This document shows positions 1-10,348 of a stretch of DNA of 64,000 nt, one piece after another; positions within the stretch are counted from its first letter, which is position 1, and every line of letters starts with the position of its first letter. A program made the position numbers and the translations under genes. The DNA is from Leptospiraceae bacterium (GTDB taxonomy: Bacteria > Spirochaetota > Leptospiria > Leptospirales > Leptospiraceae), in assembly GCA_015075105.1 (NCBI GenBank), contig JABTUZ010000001.1, positions 507,001 through 571,000 of the forward strand. The letters run 5' to 3'. The notes under the pieces are model-generated. The model had not been told where the DNA came from and searched no databases. It worked only from the letters and a program-made list of their open reading frames with translations.

Positions 1-2
1 TA

Positions 3-551
3 AGTGCAGTAACGATTATACTTATGTCTGGCTCTTTAAAATTAACTGATATCAACGACGCACAAAAAGGGATGTGGTTTATTTTTACTCTTCCTGGTTT
101 TATAGCCTTCTTTATTTTTGTAGTTGCTATGTTTGCAGAAACCAACCGTCTTCCATTTGACTTGGCTGAGGCTGAGTCAGAGCTTGTGGTAGGTTTTCAT
201 ACAGAGTATGGCTCGTTTAAATTTGCTCTATTTTTTATAGCCGAATATATGAATTTGATCACAATGAGCTGCATAGTGACTCTTTTATTTTTCGGTGGAT
301 ACAATGTTCCTTTTGGACTTTTTGAAGGAAATGATTTTCGTCCTATACTTGGATTAATTATCTTTGTAGTGAAAGTTTTATTTTTTGCATTTTTATTTAT
401 ATGGGTGAGGTGGACTCTTCCTAGATTTAGATACGACCAACTCATGGGGCTTGGTTGGAAAAAATTAATCCCTTGGAGTTTGTTTGCAATTTTGTTAGGA
501 TCAACCTATGTAGTCTATTGGGGAAAATACTGGAAAGGACTATTTAACTGA
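3..551 (+). CDS. nuoH: NADH-quinone oxidoreductase subunit H, 3' part
   Basis: Membrane subunit of respiratory complex I that forms much of the quinone-access channel between the peripheral and membrane arms. The reading frame is open to the left window edge (codons from position 3), so the 5' part of the gene lies outside; the ATG at 24 is internal. The visible 183 residues include the conserved acidic loop [20 protein letters not shown], a signature of NuoH involved in quinone reduction and proton coupling, and three or four hydrophobic helices. The stop codon overlaps the nuoJ start by one base, so translation is coupled. It heads the visible part of a nuoHJKLMN run; nuoI, which usually sits between H and J, is not here. 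Identification is secure. Confidence 0.96.
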   Translation, partial: SAVTIILMSGSLKLTDINDAQKGMWFIFTLPGFIAFFIFVVAMFAETNRLPFDLAEAESELVVGFHTEYGSFKFALFFIAEYMNLITMSCIVTLLFFGGYNVPFGLFEGNDFRPILGLIIFVVKVLFFAFLFIWVRWTLPRFRYDQLMGLGWKKLIPWSLFAILLGSTYVVYWGKYWKGLFN

Positions 552-1123
552 TGATAAATTGGAACGAACCACAAACTATTATTTTTGGGATATTTGCTAC
601 ACTGGCAGTCATCTCTGCTTTTTTAGTTATTCTACATAAAAACCCTGTGACCTCTGCCATTTTTTTAGTATTAACATTTTTTTCTTTAGCCGGAATTTAC
701 GCAGTGATGGACGCTATATTTATTGCAACAATGCAAGTTTTGGTTTATGCAGGTGCAATTATGGTGTTGATCGTATTTGTTTTGATGTTATTGAATTTAA
801 GAGAAGAGACTCACAAACAGATTTGGGAAAAACCTTTCAAAAAAATAGTGATTTTTCTTTTTGTTGGTATCTATGCGTTTTTACTCTTCGGTGTATTTTA
901 CAATGGTGAGTTAATAATCAAGGCTCATACGCTTGGGTACTCCTCCAATTCTTATAACTACCCGCTTAGTGAAAGTGTTAGTGCAAAAGGGAATATTGCA
1001 GCTGTGGGAGCATCTACTTTTTTAGATTATCTATTATCGTTTGAGCTTATCTCTGTCCTTTTATTGGCAGCAGTAATTGGGGCTGTAATCTTGGCAAAAA
1101 AGGATTTTGGAAAACAATTATGA
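551..1123 (+). CDS. nuoJ: NADH-quinone oxidoreductase subunit J
   Basis: Integral membrane subunit of complex I, part of the E-channel and proton-translocating arm. The 190 residues give five predicted transmembrane helices; the family-typical segment [19 protein letters not shown] is present around residues 55-80 (the helix carrying the pi-bulge in solved complexes). A hydrophilic loop of about 40 residues (around 115-150) separates the last helices, as usual. It starts on the last base of nuoH and is followed 22 bp later by nuoK. It lies directly after nuoH with no nuoI between, which departs from the E. coli order. Identification is secure. Confidence 0.95.
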   Translation: MINWNEPQTIIFGIFATLAVISAFLVILHKNPVTSAIFLVLTFFSLAGIYAVMDAIFIATMQVLVYAGAIMVLIVFVLMLLNLREETHKQIWEKPFKKIVIFLFVGIYAFLLFGVFYNGELIIKAHTLGYSSNSYNYPLSESVSAKGNIAAVGASTFLDYLLSFELISVLLLAAVIGAVILAKKDFGKQL

Positions 1124-1145
1124 ACTTTTCATACGGAGAAAAATT

Positions 1146-1466
1146 TTGCAACAGGTAATCTCTACAGTCCCTATTCATTATTATTTAACTCTTGCCGGAA
1201 TTCTATTTTCGATTGGAGTCGCCGGAGTTCTAATCCGTAGAAATATTGTTATGATATTTATGGCGGTAGAGTTAATGTTGAATTCTGTTAATTTAGTATT
1301 TATTACATTTTCAAAAGCCCTCTCTCAGATCAATGGAGAGGTTATTGTGTTTTTTGTTATGGCAATTGCAGCCGCAGAGGCTGGTGTAGGTCTTGCCATT
1401 GTTATTGCAATCCATCGTCAAAAGAAAACTTCCAATGTTGACGAAATTAATTTATTAAAGTGGTGA
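1146..1466 (+). CDS. nuoK: NADH-quinone oxidoreductase subunit K
   Basis: Small three-helix membrane subunit of complex I, homologous to MrpC. I choose the TTG at 1146 rather than the ATG at 1107: a clear GGAG ribosome binding site sits at 1135-1138, seven bases before the TTG, the ATG would overlap nuoJ, and the resulting 106 residues match the family length of about 100-105. The membrane glutamates are visible in [12 protein letters not shown] (Glu36-like) and in [14 protein letters not shown] (Glu72-like), both needed for proton transfer in the family. It lies four bases upstream of nuoL. Function is secure; the start is an inference from the ribosome binding site and length. Confidence 0.93.
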   Translation: MQQVISTVPIHYYLTLAGILFSIGVAGVLIRRNIVMIFMAVELMLNSVNLVFITFSKALSQINGEVIVFFVMAIAAAEAGVGLAIVIAIHRQKKTSNVDEINLLKW

Positions 1467-1470
1467 AAGA

Positions 1471-3414
1471 ATGTTAGAACTGTTTCCACTCGTTATTCTA
1501 TTGCCTCTAATTGGCTTTTTAATCAACGGATTATTATACAAAAGAATTCCTAATTTCTTAGCCGCTATTATAGGGACTTCCGCAGTAGCCATTCCTTTTT
1601 TCATTACTTTGGGTGCTCTGTTCGATTATCAGCCGATGCAGAGAAACACACCTTACATGTTTACAATTTTGCATTGGATTCAAGCAGGCTCTTTGCAGGC
1701 AGACTTTGCATACCAAGTAGATCAACTGTCTTTGTATATGACTTTGATTATCACCGGAATAGGCTCACTCATCCATGTATATAGCTCCGGTTATATGCAC
1801 GGAGAAAAAGGGTTCAACCGATTTTTCGTATATCTGAATTTATTTATTTTTTCTATGCTAAACTTAGTTTTAGCGGATAATCTTGTACTGATGTTTTTGG
1901 GATGGGAAGGTGTAGGTCTTTGCTCTTACCTTTTAATCGGTTTTGACTATCACAAAGACTCTGCAGCCAACGCTGGGATGAAGGCTTTTATCACGAATCG
2001 AATTGGTGACGTTGGTTTTGCAATCGGTATTTTTTTGACCTATTGGTATTTAGGAAGCGTGAAGTATGTAGATATTATGGCAGCTCTACCCACGGCACTT
2101 CCGTTTAAGGAAATTATTAATTGGGTAGCTCTCGCCTACTTTATAGGAGCGATGGGAAAATCAGCTCAAATTCCACTATATGTTTGGCTCCCCGATGCTA
2201 TGGCAGGTCCAACTCCAGTATCCGCACTGATTCACGCTGCAACTATGGTGACTGCCGGTGTTTTTATGATAGCAAGGCTAAATCCAATATTTTTTGCAGC
2301 AGAGAGCACGAGTACTTTTATTGCAATCATTGGAGCCTTGACTGCATTGTTTGGGGCAACGATTGGTTTACTTCAAAACGATATTAAAAAGGTACTCGCT
2401 TATTCCACAGTATCTCAATTAGGTTATATGTTTCTTGCAATGGGCGTAGGTGCTTATAGTGCAGGTATGTTTCACTTAATGACTCACGCATTCTTTAAAG
2501 CTCTGATGTTCTTAGGTTCAGGCTCTGTAATTCATGCAATGCACCACGAACAAGATATGAGAAATATGGGTAATCTAAAGTCGTACATGAAAATTACTTG
2601 GATTACATTTTTAATCGGAACTTTAGCAATCAGTGGAATTCCTCCATTTAGCGGATTTTTCTCAAAAGACTTAATTTTAGAGAAGGCGTTTAGCTTTCAT
2701 GGGATGGGAAAAGTTTTATGGGTAGTCGGGCTTGCAGGAGCATTTTGTACTGCATTCTATATGTTTCGACTCGTGTTCTTAACATTTTACGGTAAGGAAA
2801 GAATCGATCACCATGTAAAAGAGCATTTGCACGAATCTCCATTGAGCATAACTTTTCCATTAATTATTTTATCTGTGGGTGCAGCCCTTGCCGGATTACT
2901 GCAAGTTCCACATATTTTCTTTGGCGGAACACATATTCTAACAGATTATTTTCGCCCGATATTCGAGTCCGGAGAAAACTCTATAAAATCTTGGGGTATT
3001 GTAAAAGAGCCTCACGATATTTCTACTTCCTTGGAAGTTACTCTTGTAATTATTTCAGTCGGAGTCGCTGCGATTGGTATCGCATTATCGTATTTTCTCT
3101 TCCAAGTAAAAAAGACTGTACCAACAACAGATGACAAGATACTTGGGTTTAGTAAAATTTTATACAATAAATACTATATTGATGAAATTTATGAAATGAG
3201 TATTATCAAACCTCTCATCCGTCTATCTGAATGGTTGGCTAGAGCTTTCGATAAAATCGTAATTGATGGGTTTGTAGTTGGAATTGGAAAAGTATTCCTA
3301 TTTCTTTCTTCAATATTCAGAAAAATTCAAACCGGATTTGTGGGAGACTATGCTTTTTCCATAGTCATTGGTGCGATTATTATTCTTTTGTATCTTACGT
3401 TAAATGGAGCATAA
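1471..3414 (+). CDS. nuoL: NADH-quinone oxidoreductase subunit L
   Basis: Antiporter-like, proton-pumping subunit at the distal end of the complex I membrane arm. The 647-residue length is normal. Family landmarks are visible: FLGWEGVGLCSYLLIGF carrying the conserved membrane glutamate, PLYVWLPDAMAGPTPVSALI carrying the essential helix-7 region, HAATMVTAGVFM, and a discontinuous helix near KKVLAYSTVSQLGYM with its lysine. The C-terminal 100 residues fit the long lateral helix that clamps NuoM and NuoN. The start follows nuoK after four bases. Nothing unusual is seen. Confidence 0.96.
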   Translation: MLELFPLVILLPLIGFLINGLLYKRIPNFLAAIIGTSAVAIPFFITLGALFDYQPMQRNTPYMFTILHWIQAGSLQADFAYQVDQLSLYMTLIITGIGSLIHVYSSGYMHGEKGFNRFFVYLNLFIFSMLNLVLADNLVLMFLGWEGVGLCSYLLIGFDYHKDSAANAGMKAFITNRIGDVGFAIGIFLTYWYLGSVKYVDIMAALPTALPFKEIINWVALAYFIGAMGKSAQIPLYVWLPDAMAGPTPVSALIHAATMVTAGVFMIARLNPIFFAAESTSTFIAIIGALTALFGATIGLLQNDIKKVLAYSTVSQLGYMFLAMGVGAYSAGMFHLMTHAFFKALMFLGSGSVIHAMHHEQDMRNMGNLKSYMKITWITFLIGTLAISGIPPFSGFFSKDLILEKAFSFHGMGKVLWVVGLAGAFCTAFYMFRLVFLTFYGKERIDHHVKEHLHESPLSITFPLIILSVGAALAGLLQVPHIFFGGTHILTDYFRPIFESGENSIKSWGIVKEPHDISTSLEVTLVIISVGVAAIGIALSYFLFQVKKTVPTTDDKILGFSKILYNKYYIDEIYEMSIIKPLIRLSEWLARAFDKIVIDGFVVGIGKVFLFLSSIFRKIQTGFVGDYAFSIVIGAIIILLYLTLNGA

Positions 3415-3417
3415 TAA

Positions 3418-5112
3418 ATGCCTGATTTTCTAATTTCGTTAATCATACTTTTTCCAATAGTAGGTGTATGTATTATTTTATTTTTAAAAAATGAAACCGC
3501 TATCAAATGGATTTCTGCAATAGTTACACTCATTACTTTTCTATTAACAATTCCAATGTTGTTTTTATTTGATCCAACTAATTCATCTCTACAGTTTGTA
3601 CATAAAATCCCTGGTTGGTTAGTGTCTGGAAAACTGATCGTAGATTATCATTTTGGCTTGGATGGCGTAGCCTTACTTTTATTCGTTTTAACCGGATTTT
3701 TATTTTTTATTTCCAGTGTAGGCTCTTGGACATACATAAGTAAAAGGCTAAAGGAATTTTATATTTCTTTATTAATATTAGAAGTCGGTGTCTTGGGAGT
3801 GTTTGCGTCAGCAAACTTAATTTTATTTTACACGTTTTGGGAATTGATGCTCATTCCGATGGCTCTCTTGATTGGTATCTGGGGAGGAGAGAATAGAATT
3901 TACGCTTCTGTAAAGTTTTTTCTTTACACTATGGCCGGATCCGTTCTAATGCTCGCCGCAATTTTAATCATATATTTTAAAACCGGAACAGTATCTATCG
4001 AAGCTCTATCAATCAATTCTTTAACCGGATTTTCTAAAGAATTGCAATTGTTTTTATTCTTTGCATTTGCAATTAGTTTTATGATTAAAATTCCTGTTTT
4101 CCCTTTGCACACTTGGTTGCCGGATGCACACACTGAGGCTCCAACCGCCGGATCTGTGATACTCGCAGGGGTACTATTAAAAATGGGAACTTATGGGTTT
4201 ATTCGATTTTGTATTCCATTTTTTCCGGCAATTGCGTTGGAATACAAAGACTTAATAGCTATTCTTTCTGTTGTAGGGATTGTATATGGAGCACTTGTTG
4301 CTATGGTGCAAAAAGACGGCAAAAAATTAATTGCATATAGCTCTGTATCTCACCTTGGTTTTTGCCTTCTCGGTCTTGTTACATTTACAGAAGAAGGTGT
4401 TATGGGTGGAATGATTCAAATGATCAATCATGGTGTTTCTACCGGAATGCTGTTTTTGATGATTGGTATGATGTATGAAAGAACTCATACTCGACTCATT
4501 GCAGACTATGGCGGGATTTCTAAAGTCACTCCTTTGTATTCAATCTTTTTTATGATCGCAATTTTGTCTTCGGTTGGACTGCCGGGGATGAATGGGTTTG
4601 TTGGGGAATTTTTAGTTTTACTTGGGACTATGAAGTTCAATGTAGTTCTTGCCATAATTGCAGCCACTGGAGTGGTTTGGGCAGCTTGCTATTTGCTTTG
4701 GTTTACAAAGAGAATCCTATTCGGAGAAGTTACAAACTCAAAAAATCTTTCTTTAAAAGATTTGAATACGAGAGAAATTTTTGTATTATTACCGATGGTG
4801 ATTTTAATATTTTGGTTAGGAATATACCCAAAAAGTTTCTTAAGATATTTAGAGCCTTCTTTAAGAGTGTATCTAAATTCTGCTTCAGTCAAAGCAATCG
4901 CTGAAAGAAACCAAGCTGAAAAAGATCTTGGTGGAAAAGAGCTTACCAGAAGCTATACGAATTATTCAACTCTCGGATCTCCTATACTTAGTTTTGAAGA
5001 GAGACTATCGGGGTACACAGGCAATTATTCCGTAAAAATTCGATTTAAGAAAAACGACAATACACCTATTGAAAACGAAGTAAAAGAAAAAGCCCAAGAG
5101 AAAAAGGAATAG
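3418..5112 (+). CDS. nuoM: NADH-quinone oxidoreductase subunit M
   Basis: Second antiporter-like proton-pumping subunit of complex I. Conserved elements are FWELMLIPMALLIGIWGG (membrane glutamate), PLHTWLPDAHTEAPTAGSVI and KKLIAYSSVSHLGF (pump lysine). At 564 residues it is about 50-60 residues longer than the E. coli protein. The surplus is a hydrophilic C-terminal tail from about residue 490 that is rich in charged residues and ends in a run of Glu and Lys; it follows the last membrane helix and looks cytoplasmic or peripheral. The gene starts three bases after nuoL and ends five bases before nuoN. Identity is secure; the meaning of the tail is unknown. Confidence 0.95.
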   Translation: MPDFLISLIILFPIVGVCIILFLKNETAIKWISAIVTLITFLLTIPMLFLFDPTNSSLQFVHKIPGWLVSGKLIVDYHFGLDGVALLLFVLTGFLFFISSVGSWTYISKRLKEFYISLLILEVGVLGVFASANLILFYTFWELMLIPMALLIGIWGGENRIYASVKFFLYTMAGSVLMLAAILIIYFKTGTVSIEALSINSLTGFSKELQLFLFFAFAISFMIKIPVFPLHTWLPDAHTEAPTAGSVILAGVLLKMGTYGFIRFCIPFFPAIALEYKDLIAILSVVGIVYGALVAMVQKDGKKLIAYSSVSHLGFCLLGLVTFTEEGVMGGMIQMINHGVSTGMLFLMIGMMYERTHTRLIADYGGISKVTPLYSIFFMIAILSSVGLPGMNGFVGEFLVLLGTMKFNVVLAIIAATGVVWAACYLLWFTKRILFGEVTNSKNLSLKDLNTREIFVLLPMVILIFWLGIYPKSFLRYLEPSLRVYLNSASVKAIAERNQAEKDLGGKELTRSYTNYSTLGSPILSFEERLSGYTGNYSVKIRFKKNDNTPIENEVKEKAQEKKE

Positions 5113-5117
5113 TTTCA

Positions 5118-6542
5118 ATGAATAAGATTCCGGAAATAAAAGATTTTATATCTATTTTACCTGCACTCATTGTAGTCTCTGCGGGTTTAGTCCAATTAGT
5201 AGTTCAGTTTTTTTCGAGTTCTAAATCTCATATACAGATAAGACTCATATCTATTTTTGCATTGATTGCAGCCTTAATATCTACAATCATCAACTTAGAA
5301 AAAGGGTTATTTTTTAACGAACAAATTTCTATTACTCCACTTACGGTATGGTTGAATATCATCTATATCATAACCGCTCTAATGACTGTTATCGCTTCAC
5401 CAAAAAATTTAGAAGACCACAGAATTAATTTTTCCGAGTTCTACCCATTGATTTTATTTTCAGTAGCCGGAATGTTTTTTATGACTACTTCTTTTGATTT
5501 AGTTTTAATTTTCATCGGTCTTGAGGTAATGAGTGTTTGCTTGTATATATTGATAGGCATGGCTCGTAATGAAATTACAGCTCTCGAAGCTACAATGAAA
5601 TATTTTTTACTTGGTGCATTTTCTTCCGGGTTTATGTTAATGGGGATTGCATTTTTATTTGGAGGAAGTGGCTCTACTAATCTTAGTGTAAGTTTTGCCA
5701 ACTTATCTGGGGTAGGTGCCTCTGCTCTATATTCAAAAATTGGTTTAGGGCTTTTTATAGTAGGGGTTGGATTTAAGGTGGCTCTGGTGCCTTTTCACGC
5801 TTGGACACCCGATGTGTACGAAGGATCACTCACTACGCTCAGTGGTTTTATGGCATCTGGACCTAAGTCTGCTGCAATTGGATTGTTACTTATAATATTT
5901 CAATTTATACCCGGTGTAACACTTTGGACGATTCTTTTAGGGGTGATAGCTATTTTTTCAATGACTTACGGGAATATTGTAGCTCTAAAACAAAATAATT
6001 TAAAAAGAGTTTTGGCGTATTCTTCAATTTCTCATGCGGGTTACGTTGCAGCAGGTATAGTTGCAAACGCCGGGATTGAAGTAATTTACTATCTTATACT
6101 TTACTCATTTATGAATATTGCAGCATTTTCTATCTTGGCTTACTTGGAAGATGGAAAAAGAGTTATCACTTATGAATCGATTAAGGACTTAGTTGAGACC
6201 CATCCTTATTCTGCGTTTGGACTGCTTGTTGCATTTTTTTCACTTGCTGGAATTCCACCTCTTGGGGGATTTTGGGCAAAATTATTTTTATTTCAAAAGA
6301 TTGCAGAATCCGATGATTTTTTTTATAGAATATTACTAATTGCTGGTGTAGTCAATTCAGCCATAGCGGCCTATTATTATCTTAGAGTTACAGTTGTTGC
6401 TTTTATGAGTGGGGATAAAAAAGCAGATATTACAACTTCTGATTTAAAGAAAAATTATGGAATATCATTTGTAGTTGTAATTTCTACATTTGCTGTATTA
6501 TTCCTGTGGATTTTTGTTCAACCGGGTAGATTGATTTTCTAG
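5118..6542 (+). CDS. nuoN: NADH-quinone oxidoreductase subunit N
   Basis: Third antiporter-like proton-pumping subunit of complex I, 474 residues, 13-14 predicted helices. Visible signatures include FIGLEVMSVCLYILIG with the membrane glutamate, PFHAWTPDVYEGSLTTLSGF, and LKRVLAYSSISHAGYV with the conserved lysine. It is the last gene of the nuo run; a hairpin with a T tract follows 22 bp after the stop, and the next gene is on the opposite strand. Together with nuoHJKLM it completes the membrane arm except for nuoA. Identification is secure. Confidence 0.96.
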   Translation: MNKIPEIKDFISILPALIVVSAGLVQLVVQFFSSSKSHIQIRLISIFALIAALISTIINLEKGLFFNEQISITPLTVWLNIIYIITALMTVIASPKNLEDHRINFSEFYPLILFSVAGMFFMTTSFDLVLIFIGLEVMSVCLYILIGMARNEITALEATMKYFLLGAFSSGFMLMGIAFLFGGSGSTNLSVSFANLSGVGASALYSKIGLGLFIVGVGFKVALVPFHAWTPDVYEGSLTTLSGFMASGPKSAAIGLLLIIFQFIPGVTLWTILLGVIAIFSMTYGNIVALKQNNLKRVLAYSSISHAGYVAAGIVANAGIEVIYYLILYSFMNIAAFSILAYLEDGKRVITYESIKDLVETHPYSAFGLLVAFFSLAGIPPLGGFWAKLFLFQKIAESDDFFYRILLIAGVVNSAIAAYYYLRVTVVAFMSGDKKADITTSDLKKNYGISFVVVISTFAVLFLWIFVQPGRLIF

Positions 6543-6564
6543 TAGCTTTCTTTTCGTAAAAATA

Positions 6565-6594
6565 AAAACTCAATTTTTCATTGGAGTTTTTTTT
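6565..6594 (+). terminator. Rho-independent terminator after nuoN
   Basis: AAAACTC (6565-6571) can pair with GAGTTTT (6584-6590), extended by AA/TT with one bulged G, and is followed by further T residues to 6594. It sits just downstream of nuoN between convergent genes. The A-rich left arm means it may also work for the opposing gene. Confidence 0.6.
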
Positions 6595-6678
6595 CAAATC
6601 TATATATTTTCAAAAATTTTTTAATTTATTTTCACGAAACAATATACTTCAAAAAATCCTTATATCAAAGTGCAAAAT

Positions 6679-7668
6679 TCACGAAAAAAATCTTTTTTTG
6701 GATTCTTCTGGTAGGGCAACACCGGTAATTTTTGCTTTTTGAATAATTTCCCAGTAGTATCTGTATGTTGCCCTATCGTGCAAGTCTCCTGCGTGTTGGA
6801 TTGGACCCCAATCTGCGTCTTGAGCTTTCACTAAAATTTCACTTGCAATTTGAACTTCGCTGAAATCGGGGGACATAGCATCAAGGATAGCTTGAATCTG
6901 GGTAGGGTATATTGACCACATTCTAAGAAATCCAAAATCATTTCTTGCTCGACTTGCGTCTTTGTAAGTTTGGTACTGATTTTTTAGGTCCAAAGTTACG
7001 TTATGCGCCGGAACTATTCCATTCCGTAAAGCAGCTGCGACTACATTAGATTTTGCTCTGCGGAGGAGTTCGTGATCGAATTGACCGGGACTTTTCATGC
7101 AAGAAGCAGGAATTGCACCGTGATGACCTGAAATAAAATCCATTAGTCCAAAGTCTAAGACTTGCATCCATGGCAGTGCTGCAATTTTGTCAACTTCGAG
7201 TAGTGCACCGTGTGTTTCAATTAGTACATGGATCGGGATTTCCCTTTTGATTCCACTTTTTTTAGCAACAGATTGTATATAGGAAATCATTTCTTCTACT
7301 TGAGAAGCCTTTGTTGGCTTTGGAATTGTGATATAGGCAATTTTTTCGCCAGCTCCAGGAACTACAACATCCACGTCTCCTTTCCAGTGAGAGTCTGTAT
7401 AATCATGGATACGAACCCCGCTCATATTGTGTTTATTCAATTCAGAATTTTGAATTTTTACGATCATTTCTGCGTGTTCTTTTTCTTTTCCTTTTTGTGC
7501 TCCGTCTTCACAATCCATAGTTATATCGAATAGTCCACCAAGTTTGTTTTGCAATTCGAGAGCTTTTGTGATTAGCTTTTCAGAGCCGGCAAAGTGTTCG
7601 CAAGAAGGAATGATCGGAAAAGGTTTTTCTCCTTCAAATAGTGCGTCTTTCGGGTGTTTTAGTGCCAT
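6679..7668 (-). CDS. HpcH/HpaI aldolase / CitE-like acyl-CoA lyase family protein
   Basis: A 329-residue TIM-barrel enzyme of the HpcH/HpaI aldolase-citrate lyase beta family, which cleaves or forms C-C bonds in (3S)-malyl-CoA, beta-methylmalyl-CoA or citramalyl-CoA. Visible features are the metal-binding acidic motif DITMDCEDGAQKGKE near residue 50, an arginine in GVRIHDY, the second metal-ligand region IHVLIETHGALLE and the LDFGLMDFISG motif. It is longer than CitE (about 290) and closer in length to the malyl-CoA lyase branch. AAAGGA lies upstream of the ATG. It stands alone, so the substrate cannot be deduced from neighbours. Family assignment is firm; substrate is open. Confidence 0.85.
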   Translation of the reverse strand: MALKHPKDALFEGEKPFPIIPSCEHFAGSEKLITKALELQNKLGGLFDITMDCEDGAQKGKEKEHAEMIVKIQNSELNKHNMSGVRIHDYTDSHWKGDVDVVVPGAGEKIAYITIPKPTKASQVEEMISYIQSVAKKSGIKREIPIHVLIETHGALLEVDKIAALPWMQVLDFGLMDFISGHHGAIPASCMKSPGQFDHELLRRAKSNVVAAALRNGIVPAHNVTLDLKNQYQTYKDASRARNDFGFLRMWSIYPTQIQAILDAMSPDFSEVQIASEILVKAQDADWGPIQHAGDLHDRATYRYYWEIIQKAKITGVALPEESKKRFFS

Positions 7669-7871
7669 AGGTCTGTCCTTTTTTTTTAAAATATGATTTT
7701 CTTTTCAACATGTTTTTTTATTCACTTATGGTAAAGAGAATTTTTTGCGATTGAAGATAAATTCAGTTTCAAACTATGGTGATAATGTAAAACCCTATAA
7801 TGGATTTTGTATCGCTTTTAAATGGCGATTTCCATTAGTATTTGAGCGTAAATATTTCCGAGAAAGACATT

Positions 7872-7901
7872 TTGTAGGCACGTCATCAATTAAAATATAA
7901 A
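7872..7901 (+). promoter_or_regulatory. Possible sigma70-type promoter of sufB
   Basis: TTGTAG at 7872-7877 and TATAAA at 7896-7901 with 18 bases between, ending 27 bases before the sufB ATG, which is itself preceded by GGAG. The 260-bp gap (7669-7928) between the divergent lyase gene and sufB holds no gene. Based on consensus resemblance only, in a very AT-rich stretch. Confidence 0.3.
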
Positions 7902-7928
7902 ACATGAGTCTAATACATGGAGATATAA

Positions 7929-9329
7929 ATGAGTGAAGAGTTAGATGAAACCCGTTATTACAAACCGGACAATTTTCCGAAAGGGCTTACAAAAAAAGTA
8001 GTAGAATCTATTTCCCATATAAAAAATGAACCGGGTTGGATGACAGAGTTTCGATTGAAAGCCTACCAAATTTTTGAAGAGAAGCCAATGCCTAAGTGGG
8101 GATTTTTCCCGAATTTCCACGTAGATATTCAAGACTATACTCATTACGTGGGTGCAAATCATAAAAAGAAAAAATCTTGGGCAGAGGTTGATCCGGAGGT
8201 TTTAAAAAGTTTTGAAAAACTCGGAATCCCTGAGCACGAAAGAAAATACTTAGCCGGAATAGAGGCAATGAATGATTCTGAAACAGTTTATGCAAATGTA
8301 AAAAAAGAGCTTGCCGATCTTGGAATTTTATTTTGTGACATTGATACTGCAATTAGAGATTATCCCGAAATTGTAAAAAAATATTTAGGGACTGTTGTTT
8401 CAGTAAGTGACAATAAATTTTCGGCATTGAATAGTGCCGTATTCAGTGGAGGTTCTTTTGCGTTTTGCCCTAAGCGTGTGAAAACTCCTATGCCTCTTCA
8501 AGCCTACTTTAAAGTTTCAGCAGCAGCTTCCGGGCAATACGAAAGAACTCTTTTGATTGCCGACGAAGGTGCAGAAATCGAATATAGTGAGGGGTGCACC
8601 TCAGTTCAAGACAATGGAACAAATTTTCACACGGCAGTTGTTGAACTTATCGCACACGATAACGCTAAAATTAATTATACAACAATCCAAAACTGGAAAA
8701 AAAATATGTACAATTGGACTGTGAAAAGGGGGTTATGTCATAAGAGTGCCCACATTACATGGACTGATTGCAATATCGGAGCCAATACGATTAAATATCC
8801 TGGAATTGTTTTACTCGGAGATAACTCTAGGGGAAGTGTACTTTCTCTTGCGTTTGCCGGTAGTGGTCAGATTCAAGACACAGGTGCAAGAATTATCCAC
8901 GTCGGTAAAAATACTCGAAGTAATGTCCTCGCAAAAGGAATCTCTTTGGATGGTGGGGTAAACTCCTATAGAGGGCTTATTCGGTTTACATCTTCTTCTG
9001 AAAATTCTTACAGTCATGTGAAGTGTGATGGACTCATAATGGACGATAGATCTTCTTCGCATGCTTTTCCGTACAATGACATCAGTGGAGAGCACGGCTC
9101 TTTAAATTACGAGGCCACCGTTTCTAAAATTGACGAAGACCAGTTATTTTATTTGCAATCGAGGGGACTAAGCGAAGATGATGCAAAACTTCTTGTAGTA
9201 AATGGTTTTTGTGAAAGTATAGTCAAAGACTTAAATGTGGAATATTCAGTAGAAATGACAAGGCTAATTAAGATGATTTTGGAAGACGGAAAAGCAATTT
9301 CTGAAACAGACCAACCCTCTTTGAAATAA
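7929..9329 (+). CDS. sufB: Fe-S cluster assembly scaffold protein SufB
   Basis: SufB is the beta-helix scaffold of the SUF system on which nascent Fe-S clusters are built, normally as SufBC2D. The 466 residues match the family; the start region GYLTKKVV-like helix, the sentence [16 protein letters not shown] in the beta-helix core and the C-terminal [13 protein letters not shown] (containing the cysteine equivalent to the cluster-assembly Cys of E. coli SufB) are all present. Unusually, neither sufC, sufD, sufS nor sufE is next to it: the next gene, one base overlapping, is rlmN, itself a [4Fe-4S] enzyme. The partners may be elsewhere in the genome. Function is confident. Confidence 0.94.
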   Translation: MSEELDETRYYKPDNFPKGLTKKVVESISHIKNEPGWMTEFRLKAYQIFEEKPMPKWGFFPNFHVDIQDYTHYVGANHKKKKSWAEVDPEVLKSFEKLGIPEHERKYLAGIEAMNDSETVYANVKKELADLGILFCDIDTAIRDYPEIVKKYLGTVVSVSDNKFSALNSAVFSGGSFAFCPKRVKTPMPLQAYFKVSAAASGQYERTLLIADEGAEIEYSEGCTSVQDNGTNFHTAVVELIAHDNAKINYTTIQNWKKNMYNWTVKRGLCHKSAHITWTDCNIGANTIKYPGIVLLGDNSRGSVLSLAFAGSGQIQDTGARIIHVGKNTRSNVLAKGISLDGGVNSYRGLIRFTSSSENSYSHVKCDGLIMDDRSSSHAFPYNDISGEHGSLNYEATVSKIDEDQLFYLQSRGLSEDDAKLLVVNGFCESIVKDLNVEYSVEMTRLIKMILEDGKAISETDQPSLK

Positions 9330-10348
9330 TGTTTGTATTAAAAGGTAGTTCGATTTCTGAGTTAGAAGAATTTTTTATTTCTATCGGAGAAAAAAAATTC
9401 AGAGCTAAACAAGTTTTTCAAGGACTCTATGCAGATAGGTACAAATCTATCGAAGAGTTTAGTGTACTATCCAAAGAACTAAAACAGAAGTTGAAAAATA
9501 TTTCAGTAATACCGAGTATTCAGTTAAAAAAAAAGATCAAGTCAATCGACGGAACTGTCAAATTTATTTTTGAAGTTGAACCAAATAGAGAAATTGAATC
9601 TGTTTGGATTCCTACAGGTGACGGAAATAGAAAAACAATTTGTGTCTCATCTCAAGTAGGCTGTACATTATCTTGTGCATTTTGTGCAACAGGGAAATTA
9701 GAGTTTCAAGGGAATCTAAAGTCTTGGCAGATCGTAGATCAGGTTTTGCAAATTGAAAATATTTTAAACGATAGGGCTACCAATATTGTATATATGGGAA
9801 TGGGAGAGCCGATGCACAATTATTTTTCGGTGATGAAGTCGGCTCACATACTGCATAGCTCCAACGCTTTCAATATCGGGTCTAAAAAAATTACAATATC
9901 TACTGCGGGAGTAATCACGGGAATTGAGAGATTTATACAAAATTCAGAGCCATTCAATTTAGCAATTTCGTTAAACCACCCTGACCCAAATTTAAGAAAA
10001 TCTATTATGGGAATTGATGAAAAATATCCGCTTGCGAAACTTCTTGAGAGTGTGAATATTTTCACAAAAACTTTAAACAGGAAAATTACTTTTGAATACG
10101 TTATGATTCCGGGTGTGAATATGAATAAAGATTCTGCTGACAAATTGGTTCAAATCGGAAAATCTATTAATTGCAAAATCAACCTCATCCCGTTAAATAC
10201 AGAGTTTTATGGTTGGAGAAGACCGTCAGACTCTGAAATTGATGCTTTTAAAAATTTATTGGAGCCTGCAAAAGTTCCGGTCACTCTTAGAAAATCTTCA
10301 GGACAAGATGTGTTTGGGGCATGCGGAATGCTGTCTTTACAAAGGTGA
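9329..10348 (+). CDS. rlmN: Dual-specificity rRNA/tRNA adenine-C2 methyltransferase RlmN
   Basis: Radical SAM enzyme that methylates C2 of A2503 in 23S rRNA and A37 of some tRNAs. The radical SAM cluster motif CTLSCAFC (C-x3-C-x2-C) lies around residues 112-119. The GMGEPMHN motif and the C-terminal [13 protein letters not shown], holding the resolving/methyl-carrying cysteine, are intact; the second essential cysteine is in that segment. The 339 residues are typical. The ATG shares its A with the sufB TAA, so the two are co-translated. The 3' end overlaps the convergent cheR gene by 12 bases. The chance of Cfr instead is low given the core-gene context. Confidence 0.93.
   Translation: MFVLKGSSISELEEFFISIGEKKFRAKQVFQGLYADRYKSIEEFSVLSKELKQKLKNISVIPSIQLKKKIKSIDGTVKFIFEVEPNREIESVWIPTGDGNRKTICVSSQVGCTLSCAFCATGKLEFQGNLKSWQIVDQVLQIENILNDRATNIVYMGMGEPMHNYFSVMKSAHILHSSNAFNIGSKKITISTAGVITGIERFIQNSEPFNLAISLNHPDPNLRKSIMGIDEKYPLAKLLESVNIFTKTLNRKITFEYVMIPGVNMNKDSADKLVQIGKSINCKINLIPLNTEFYGWRRPSDSEIDAFKNLLEPAKVPVTLRKSSGQDVFGACGMLSLQR

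Noticed and set aside
1107-1145. ATG at 1107 as nuoK start
   Set aside because: Overlaps nuoJ, gives an overlong N-terminus, and a better ribosome binding site serves the TTG at 1146.
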